Assembly: GCA_964030475.1 (NCBI GenBank)
Contig: CAXIPT010000003.1
Coordinates: 10,121,953-10,185,952 of the forward strand
DNA length: 64,000 bases
From: Tethya wilhelma
Lineage: Eukaryota; Porifera; Demospongiae; Tethyida; Tethyidae
Direction: 5' to 3'
Shown: piece by piece, positions 55,407-64,000 of the stretch
Layout of the letters: the number at the start of each line of letters is the position of its first letter
Position numbering within the stretch: the stretch's first letter is position 1
The notes under the pieces: model-generated
The model's input: the letters and a program-made list of their open reading frames with translations, nothing else
What the model was told of the DNA's origin: nothing
Databases searched by the model: none
Position numbers and translations under genes: made by a program

Positions 55407-58400
55407 ATGAAGGCAGTGTCCATACTATCAGTGATATCCCTACTCTGTTTTGATGCTGCAAATGGGATCTTCAGAATCACAACTCTTCCAACGTAAGCCT
55501 TGCAAGTTCTATTAGACTGTTGAATCTATAATGTACATGCATTGCATTGAATACACCATCATGCATATTGCAGTCATGCCCTCGTTGCTCCTCAAAGCTA
55601 CCACGTTGGTGTGACAGAGACCTTCTCACTGACCAGCTACAGTGACGACACATTTAATGCAACGGCCTCTGTCTTATATAAAGACTGTATATGTAGCCAG
55701 AATAACCGGTACAAGAAGATTTGTCATGGAAGGCAAGTGTACTCTCAAAGCACTAGAGAAGTACTACATGGTAGGTATAGTGTTGACTAAATTCTATGTG
55801 CATGCATTGCTTTTTTTGTGACATGCGGTCAAATTACCAAAACACCGAATTAAAAACTTTACAAAGTAGATCTAGAAATTTATACCGGTGTCACAGGACC
55901 AGAGCTCCCCCCGAAAATTTTCTCCGGGGGAGAATTTCTCCTAAGGGTAATTTCTCCCCCCGGAGTTAATTTCCTAGGACGCAATCTCCCCCCTTAGGAT
56001 ACAAGCTCCCCCCCAAACAGCAAGAGTTTATACTGTTGTTGATGGTCATGAGGTACTAAAAAGGCTATGGATGAATGTCAGATTCTATACAAGCTTGTAG
56101 GACTATGAACCAATGGTCAGACACAAACATATGGCTGGACAGAGTCGAATATAATAACTTTCTATTTTATCGCTATGCGTGACTGATTGAAGAACGGAAC
56201 GAGGAACGGTAGCTCTACCCCTAGTCCTAGCTCTAGTCCTAGCCCTAGCCCTAGCTCTAACCCTAGACCTAGCATTACTATAACATACTATTCTATTCAT
56301 ATCGTTTTTTCTTCACAATCAACAAGTTCAAGGCAGTAAAGGCACCCGGAGCGCCAGTCCTATGGGAGGAGTCCCAGTCCTAGGGCAAAATCTCCAGGGG
56401 GGAGGAAATATCCTTAGACCGGATCCTCCGGGGGAGGAGATTTTACCCAGAGTGAATATCCTATGACACCGGTAAGCCTTTGTGCTAACCCCGGTGAAAA
56501 TTAAACTCATGAGATTAAAAACGGATGAATCTTTACCGAATTGGCCAAATTGACAAAAAAGAAGATGACATTGTTCATTTTGTGGGCTGTGCAGTAATTG
56601 TGAGTTAATCACACTCAGGTACTTTTTCTCTGGCAATGTTCTGTCTCACATGGATGGTGATGATTTTAACAAACCTCTTGAGCATGACACAGAGTTCTTC
56701 AAGATCATTGAGCTTGTCATGCATGCAGTGTTTAGAATAGACAATTATCATACGTACGGTAGTACGTATAGTAGGAATGGGCCGACTGTCCCATAGACAC
56801 AATACAAAATGTTGGTCACCATAAAAATCTAGTCAAACAAAATCAAACTTTCAAAGTTGCTCAGAGGCTCTCACAAACAGATTACCAACTGCTTGCAAGG
56901 CTTGAAACTCGCAAAAAGTTTCCTCAGCACTCGTAGAGAGCGCTAGTGGGAAGCCACCATAGTGCCATTTTTGTTCTTCTAACTTACTTACGTACGTACG
57001 TACTTCCTAACTGACTTACTTGAAAAGCATTTCCAGAGAACCAGAATGCGTTGAGCCAACTTTGACAGCACAAAGTAAATTCTTTTCATAGGTACTACAT
57101 TCCTTGATACTCGTTTTCATCACAGATAAGCCTAAACAAAAACTAGAAAGCTTTAAAACTGAGAGTATAAATTCATGTACTTCCATGTAGCCATCTTCTT
57201 GTAGAGTTCAAAGGTCATTATCCACGTGGCATTATTATGCGCATGCGCATTAGCCTCCTTCACTCAATGTAGTACTGCTACTCAAGCTTTTTGTAAGGAC
57301 TAACCAGTCTCTAATAGTTTCCACACTGTAGTGTTGAAAAAGTGAATGAACAANTGATTATGACTGGTTGTATGATGTTGGACCAGCTGGACCTGAACCT
57401 AGACTCCAACCTTTACCATTCCTCAGTATCTCTGATCTGGGGGGTGAGGACCAATTAAAACTGCCTGAAAATCAAGCAGAGGTAGAACCTGATCTTGTAA
57501 TTGAGGAAGAGCCAAGTGAAGAAATTGAACCAAATGAGCAAGAAGAGCAAGCCAGGACTTTCTTCCCTGAAAGCTGGATATTTCAAGTGTTGAAAGCAAA
57601 GTATGTGTGATTTGAAATAGCCAATGAAGTTAGTAATGTGTCTGAGGATGAAAACTTATTATTGTGTTAAATTTAAAGTGGCAGATGCATGCATATATCT
57701 ATATGCATGCAGTTCTGATGGAGATGCTGTGTTGAACTCCACTACTCCTGATACCATTACCACGTGGTTTGCTGAGTCCATCGGCCTCCATAGAGAGGTG
57801 GGACTGGGTGTCTCACGAAGGGCCCAGTTGAGGGTCGTAAAGGACTTCTTTGTCTCTCTTGAGCTTCCCTTCAGTGTGAACTTTGGAGAGGCAGTGACTA
57901 TCATTCCTTTGGTGTTCAACTTTGGAAAGAGCCAACAGTTTGTTGATGTAGGTTATTATAATGGACAGCAGTATTCGTGTAGTTTAAGCCACATTACTGC
58001 ATCTGTGGTTCATTCATATATCGAAGCACAAGTATAATAACCGTGGCATGTCTTGCATAATGCTTGTTGCATGCAGGCTACCATATCAGTCCAAGTGGAT
58101 GATGATCTACTTATTCTTGAAACAGCTCTACCAGAGAGCAATATTCTTAGAATCCAGCAAAGCTCCAGCCAACCTTTTGCTCTCAAACTGAGGCCTCTTG
58201 CCATTGGACGACTGGCCATCACTGTAGCAGCTGTCAACAACCTGGGAGAGAGAGATGCTGTCACCAAAGAGCTGTTTGTCAAGGTACCTTAATATCTGCT
58301 TAGTCAATAAATACCGTGATACTAGACACTCCATTTTTACATCTTAATACACAACATTTTCAAAATTATTCACATTAATTTCAGCCTGGTTGCGAGAGTT

Positions 58401-61400
58401 TTGATCTGTCTGAAAATATTCTAGCTGAAGGTATGTATAACATAATACTCCGAGCTCTAATCCACATCATATGGTAATAGGGTTTGAACTGAACTCTTTA
58501 TGGTTCAATTACTTGCCTCCAATGCAGGTACTGGAGAACACTGCTTCAACTTCTCTCTTCCTTCCTGTGTAGTACCAGGATCAGCATCAGCAACCATCTC
58601 AGTCACTGGTTAGCTCTATATATACTCTTCATTCAACATTGCTAATAGTATTGTCACTTACACCTTTGCATATAATATAGGTGCTACAATTCCAGTTGAA
58701 AGCTTTGGAAATTTCAATCCTCAATTTCTGTTGCGCCTTCCAAGTGGATGTGGTGAACAAAACCTGGCAGCAACAGCTATCAATGTTGTTGCTGGAGAGT
58801 ATCTGGTAGCTTTAGATCAGCTGGAAGAGCATACAGCAAAAAAGATCAAACGGAATATCCAGAGAGGTATGCATGTCCGTATCATTGTATGCAAATTCAA
58901 TTAGTCATGAACAAGTAACATGATGCATGTATATGCATACAGGCTATCAAAATCAACTAAGCTTCCTCAAACCTTCTGGTTGCTTTAGCATCTGGCCCTC
59001 AAAACCCTGCACCTCATGGTTGACTGCTTCAGTTGTTAATGTTTTCTCAAGTATTGTAAAGTTTTACGAAGGTACGTAGGTGATAAATTAAAGCTTAAAT
59101 TCTTGGAATTGACTTTTTTGTTGTTGTTGTTGTTGTTGTTGTTGGGGAAATTTTTAGATCAAGAACCAGACATTCAATTGATAGATATGTCAGTTCTCAA
59201 TTCAAGTGTTAACTACATCATCAACAACCAGAATCGAAGGACTGGTGAAATACCTGTCAATGGACGAGTTCACAACTCCAGGCTAATTGTATAAGCAAAA
59301 AATGCCTCAATTAAGTTGAAAGATTTCTCATTTTCTTTATTAATTCATCTTAGGGTAATAGAAATCTTGGTGGCCACACTGCATTTTCCATTGTTGCTCT
59401 GAAACAGTATGTGGACATATTTGGTGAATCTGAAGATACTCCTGTCTCTGGAAATGTGGTAAATTATATGCTACACCAGCATGCATGCATTCATGTGCTG
59501 CATTGTTTACGAATGCTGTATCACTAATACATGCAGACAAGAGCCAAGAGTGCCATCCAGCTTGCTGAATTATACCTGAGAAGAGTCTTCAATAATGAAG
59601 AGACTGAGTTCTCTGACTACAGTATTGCTCTCATGGCCTACTCTCTCGTGAAATCTTCGAAAAGAGGACTAAGTCAGCGTGTTCTTACTAATCTGAGCTC
59701 TCGTATCACTAAAAGTAACCGAAGTGAGCTAGAATATATTATACAATAAAAATAAAAATACTTACCCAAGGTGACTAACACATCCCACTGACTGGCATGC
59801 ATGCAGTTGGTAGTGGTTGTGTTGTGTGTGACGAAAGGAACAAGAGAACATCCTACTGGGACAGGAATTATTATTCTGATCAGACAGCAGCTTGTGTTGA
59901 GACAACTGGTTATGCCCTCCTTGCACTATTGGGAGCTAACAATGTTCAAAATGAGGACAACATTCATTGTCTCGCTAAGTGGTTGCTTAAGACAAGGAGA
60001 GGCAATGGAAAATATTTTTCAACCCAGGTATACATGCATGCATGTGTAGATTTATTAGTAGTGGCCATTATTGACTCATTGTCATGGATCATAATATAAC
60101 GTAGCTTGCTGCACAATATAGCCATGCTTGTATACCATTCCCAGCCTTCTCACTTTACAGGATACAATTGTTGCAACACGAGCTCTGACCGAGTATGAAA
60201 ATTTTAAAACTGACTTGAACATGGAAGTAACATTGAACATTCCCGGACTGAGCACCGAAACAACCACCTTTGTCAATGCTAATCACTCTGAGATGATCCT
60301 CAAGCAGGTGAGCCATTATTTTGTCTACTCTTAGGAAGCAATTTTTTAAAAAACTGCATGTGAATCTTGCTATGAGGCACTATGATAATGGCAAGCCATG
60401 ACAATCTGTTTAAATAAAACCCACAAAAACATACAGATCAGTGTGAGGAATTTGTTAACTCGAAATAAAAATAGTATACTTTCATTTCAATAATTTTGAT
60501 GATACATATAGGTACCAAATGTTCCAAGTAATGACAACTGTGTCTCATGGTCTGGTGAAGGGATGACTGTTATTCAGGTTTGACACTGACACTTGTATAA
60601 ACTATAATTATATATATCTTGAGATAGTCTGTCTATAGAACTTTTATACATAGATCTGTTTCATTCTTCACCTTCACAGAGCACTGTGTCTTATCATGGT
60701 TGTGATTGCTGTGAGGACACTAGGACATTCAGTATGGAACTAGCATCAGAGAAAAGAGATCTTCTCAATCAGAGATCACTGCTAACACTCTTTATTAGAA
60801 TCAGGTATGATTATTTCATTGCCGTATGCTATGTATCTAGCATGATTAAGTGTGATACTTCATATAACAGATATCTTGATGGGGATTCCTCCAACATGGC
60901 CATTGTTGATGTGGAAATACCCTCAGGATATATCTTCTTGGAAGGAAAACTTGTGGAAGGCCAAGTGAGCAACAATCACAGAGTGCAATAGGTTTCTTAT
61001 TAGGTAGTGATGTACCAAATTCTTTCCTTAGGCTGGACAGTCTGAGTTCAGAAAGATTGAGAAAAAAGGATCTAATGTTGTATTCTACTTTTTGATGATG
61101 TGAGACTCACTATGACCATAGGTTAATCCAATAATTATTGCAAGTTGCATAATTCACTGAACCTATAGGTTCCAAGTCAACCTCCTACCACATTTGTTGT
61201 GGAGTTCCAGAAGAGATTTGAAATCGATAATCCCCAACAGTCTCCAGTCACCATCTATGACTACTATGATCCTGGTACACATATATACTATAGCTAGCAC
61301 ACTCATTCACTGTCCAACATAGCCTCATACCCATGCAAGCTCTCCTCTTTGACTGTTATTGTAAGGTCAAAGGAGAGAGTCTGTATGGGTACGTTACGAG

Positions 61401-61525
61401 GCTAGTCCGACAGTCATGATGCCATCACCTATAGCTATGCACTAATTAATTCTGTAGGCCAAATCATAACGAAGTACTATCTTCCTGTGACATCAGAGCC
61501 TCTTCCTGTTGAGCAAGAGCCATAA
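55407..61525 (+). CDS. TEP/A2M-like gene, copy E (exons 1-2 and 19-37; middle missing)
   Basis: Exons 55407-55492 and 55574-55770, then after a repeat-filled stretch and the N at 57354: about 57356-57600, 57713-57947, 58077-58283, 58385-58430, 58528-58608, 58681-58866 (GCGEQ), 58943-59071, 59158-59288, 59354-59458, 59537-59723, 59807-60027, 60161-60307, 60512-60577, 60680-60804, 60871-60964, 61032-61099, 61169-61274, 61458-61525 (stop). It is the closest paralog of D. VHNSRL retains the reactive histidine. Exons 25 and 26 are fused with no intron. Exon 35 carries two extra T's in a run at 61089-61093, which shifts the frame before the receptor-binding domain; a homopolymer error or a pseudogene lesion. 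Exons 3-18 are absent here; copy B supplies exons 1-13 of what is probably the same gene. Confidence 0.8.
55884..56473. mobile_element. MITE with ACCGGTGTCACAGGA ends and internal CCCTAG repeats
   Basis: The left end ACCGGTGTCACAGGACC is inverted at the right (TCCTATGACACCGGT). The arms are rich in CTCCCCCC and GGGGGAG. An internal hexamer array of CCCTAG/CTCTAG type spans about 56213-56275. It occupies the intron after exon 2 of copy E. Confidence 0.7.
56745..57353. mobile_element. Truncated long-TIR MITE
   Basis: It starts CATACGTACGGTAGTACGTA then TAGTAGGAATGGGCCGACTG, as the element at 26800-27645 does in reverse; the far arm is missing at the N (57354). Confidence 0.75.
57354..57354. 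other. Contig join (single N) inside TEP E
   Basis: A MITE ends at the N and exon 19 of copy E begins directly after it, so exons 3-18 fall into the gap. Confidence 0.85.
61320..61404. mobile_element. TAGCCTCAT hairpin MITE
   Basis: TAGCCTCATACCCATGCA pairs with TGTATGGGTACGTTACGAGGCTA; inner stem CTCTCCTCTTTGAC with GTCAAAGGAGAGAG. It is in the last intron of TEP copy E. Confidence 0.75.
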
Positions 61526-63488
61526 TGGTATTGGTGTGACTAATTTTGAACAATATTAATGAAACTAAAAATACACTGTGATGCGTGAGAACGATATATT
61601 TGAATCCTTCTACAATTATATTGCCCCCATTTATATGTACAGTTACTATTATATGCTTTATGTGCTATAATAATAATTCCACTAAGAACAAACGTGAAAT
61701 TAAACTCTTATTGTGAAGCTTCTTTCGCGCATGCGCAGGTTCAGCTGACATGCACGTGGTTGTGCATGATGGTTCTGGACTCGGTTCTGGATCAGAGGAG
61801 GTACGACACGAGTGCGCCTTTGCTGAGCTGGCAAGTCTGTTAATTACATTCCAATCATGTGACCGCAATACTTCATAATAAGAGGTGATCACGTGCACTC
61901 AACTTGCCAGCTCAGCAAAGGCGCGGCGCACTCGTGTCGTACCTCCTCTGGTTCTGGATCGATGTTTGGGCTGCTTGGCAAGTTGCATGGTTCTCTCGAG
62001 TGCTTCGCTCGCTGTCCAGTTTGTTCTGCGTGGGTCAATCTGGGTTGAATCGTGTGGTGTATCACCGGTGGTTTGAATTGCCCAAGAAAAAGAAGCTTCT
62101 TGGTGAGCCATATATATACACCATAGTCTGAGATTGAAAAGGATGTGGTCTGGTTTAGCTATCTAGTTCTCATGTGCTGTCATCATAATCATCATGCAGT
62201 CCCCTACAAATTTTTCCTTACGTTATAAATTAAGACTATGATACTTTGGTTTCGAGTACACGCGGCAATTGCATCGGTTATACGTATGCCACTGGTAACT
62301 GTTCATATAGCGGTTGTATTATCATGACCGTGTAAATTATCTAGCTCGCTATCTGTTGAATTAAGTTGATGTGCACCGAAAGGGATATTTGTTTGTGGGA
62401 TCAAAGCAGTCAGAGCTGGCGAAACCATCAATTTGTATAGCATCAAATTCATTGTGTGCACACTATGACAGCCTTAAAATATTTGACTGATTGGTCGTAT
62501 TGAAATGGGCCGCGGTGTTAATGTGTGACATCACTACCAGGCAGGACAATAGCACTGAGGAAACAAAAGGCCTAGCAGCTATGTGTTGCAACGCTGAAGT
62601 GTCATGAAATATGTATAACTTAACATAAATTATACCTTATTAAGGGTGCATTGGGCATGATAGTTTGACATCTGCCATCTGTCGATCTACATCATTTCAT
62701 GTTTGAACCATTAGCAGCTTGTCGATCCCTCTGCGTGTGACTTAAATTCAATATCTTGACCACAGCTATTGTATACAACAATTACTAGACTATTGGAGTG
62801 CATGGCCCACCCTTTTACTATAGCCATGTACATAGAGGTGGGATGTTGTAGTAATTTTGTGGATACATATATATGTGATCATGATAAAAGTATTTTAGTT
62901 GTACATAAATTATAGGCATACGTTTCATTTGAAGCAGATAAAAATAATTATAAGCTAGTTCTACTTTATATATGTTCACTTGTGTATGAGCTTTCGTCTG
63001 GCTGGATTTGTTTGTGGATCTTCTTTGCTGTCATCAGACATGGATGTGGGATGGTTAAGTGTGATAATTATAATCTTGCACTTATATAAATATCATACTC
63101 TTACTCTTAAGATAGCTAGGTTGCCTTGGTGATTACAAAGGTATTTATGGTGTTGATTTTGACTTCTACCAGTCTGCCAAACGTCTGAACATGGCTGCAG
63201 TGAGCTTGAGGTGGTGTTGCCTGTGTCACGGTATCCATCTGGAGTTGGGTCTTCAGTTGCTGGGATTCTCCGTCTCTCCCTTCTTATGTATGAAGATGGT
63301 CATGCTCATATACTCATATGCAGTCACCTACAATTTTTATCTTACGTTATATGGACTACTGTACTTTGGTTTCGGGTTTTGGTTTTTGGTTTTTGCAACT
63401 GGATTGAAAGTCCGATGCAACCTTGAGGATAGACATCATGGCCCAGATAGTGTGATGGGGGTGTAGTGTTCCACTTGCCCTTATATAG
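61526..63488. other. Repeat-rich region without a confident gene
   Basis: An inverted repeat of about 43-48 bp lies at 61794-61836 and 61902-61949 (AGAGGAGGTACGACACGAGT); a related piece is at about 20495. Segments 62197-62260 and 63317-63380 are imperfect direct repeats (ACTTTGGTTTCG). No tRNA, rRNA or protein motif was recognised. Confidence 0.45.
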
Positions 63489-63582
63489 CAAGAATCCCTT
63501 TTGAGCTGAGGATATCTTCTTGTAGTTGATGGCCCAGGAGGCCAGCCTCTTCACTAAGATGGCAGCATAGATCTTATTGGAA
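63489..63582 (-). pseudogene. Non-LTR reverse transcriptase, N-terminal finger fragment
   Basis: The minus frame reads SNKIYAAILVKRLASWAI and KKISSAQKGFL, a block that normally sits early in the reverse-transcriptase domain of non-LTR elements. After GFL the similarity stops. It lies downstream of the C-terminal fragment at 63583-64000, in the wrong order and another frame. Confidence 0.6.
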
Positions 63583-64000
63583 TTTTCCTTTTCTTGTTCG
63601 CTTAGGAAGCTTCATGGCCTGCTTCACTGCTCGTCTGATCTTCCCATCGATCCTCTGACACCACGTCTTATTTACCATCGTAGCATTGATGAGATAGGAA
63701 GCTTTGGAGATCACAAAACTGTTGACTGCGTCGATTTTCTGCCAGTCGGCTAGTGAGGAGTTGCAGATTGCTTCTGCATCTTTGATCATCTCCTCCGCCA
63801 TCTCCTCTGGAGAGGCGTCAGCGGACCGCCCTCTCTCAACGCCGAGGTACCGGTATCTGTCACCCCACTTGAGGGGAGGGACATTGTCGGGGCCGAGCTG
63901 GGAGCTGAAACGGTCGACATATTTCCTACTCCCATGGTTAATCATGGAGAGGCATCTACACTTGGCTGCATTGAACTTCATGCCAGTCCACTGCATGTGA
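63574..64000 (-). pseudogene. Non-LTR reverse transcriptase, C-terminal palm/thumb fragment
   Basis: The minus-strand frame enters from the window edge and ends at 63574. MKFNAAKCRCLSM, YRYLGVERG and DWQKIDAVNSFVISKASYL are the C-terminal landmarks of non-LTR retrotransposon reverse transcriptases (after the catalytic YADD, which lies outside the window). It ends RRAVKQAMKLPKRTRKG and then breaks into the finger-region block above. Confidence 0.75.

Noticed and set aside
63191..63466. 91-residue hydrophobic open frame near the window end
   Set aside because: It has no homolog pattern that I recognise, overlaps an imperfect direct repeat, and abuts retroelement debris.

Overview
The window looks like part of a draft animal genome, most plausibly a marine sponge. 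The evidence is AT-rich DNA, genes of many short exons with GT-AG introns, dense miniature inverted-repeat elements and microsatellites, a cluster of alpha-2-macroglobulin/complement-type thioester protein (TEP) genes, and a block of GC-rich bacterial DNA such as comes from a symbiont or contaminant. The species call is inference. Isolated single N's (6389, 11741, 13771, 17778, 30555, 38311, 45492, 57354) mark contig joins. At several of them the flanking contigs carry the same sequence twice, so part of the apparent duplication is assembly artefact.

Layout. 1-8880: a plus-strand tandem array of single-exon secreted proteins of about 345 residues (putative glycoside-hydrolase-like fold), including a frameshifted copy, an 86-residue internally deleted mini-gene, and an exact 1386-bp assembly duplicate. 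9279-11294: minus-strand exons of a SIN1/MAPKAP1-like TORC2 subunit, truncated inside its CRIM domain, head to head with TEP copy A (12389-17586, exons 1-11). 17779-30554: a minus-strand TEP remnant (copy F) whose intron is filled by nested MITEs and a single-exon multicopper oxidase (23708-26029), then a secreted pertussis-toxin-S1-like mono-ADP-ribosyltransferase (29037-30194, minus). 30556 to about 34420: bacterial DNA with an IS1595/ISXO2-type transposase, a truncated TOPRIM-like gene, a 114-bp tandem repeat and a secreted Calx-beta protein. 34489-37575: TEP copy B (minus, exons 1-13). 38727-43202: TEP copy C (3' exons). 43937-54798: TEP copy D, a frame-consistent 37-exon gene of 1557 residues with a GCGEQ thioester and the downstream histidine. 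55407-61525: TEP copy E, with its middle missing at a contig join. 61526-64000: repeats and scrambled pieces of a non-LTR reverse transcriptase.

Functional theme. The TEPs would act as humoral opsonins or protease traps, and the multicopper oxidase, the secreted ADP-ribosyltransferase and the secreted glycosidase-like family are all extracellular or surface proteins. The locus therefore reads as a secreted-effector/innate-immunity neighbourhood. The most unusual gene is the signal-peptide-bearing bacterial-toxin-type ADP-ribosyltransferase with eukaryotic context. The bacterial block is best read as chimeric assembly rather than transfer.
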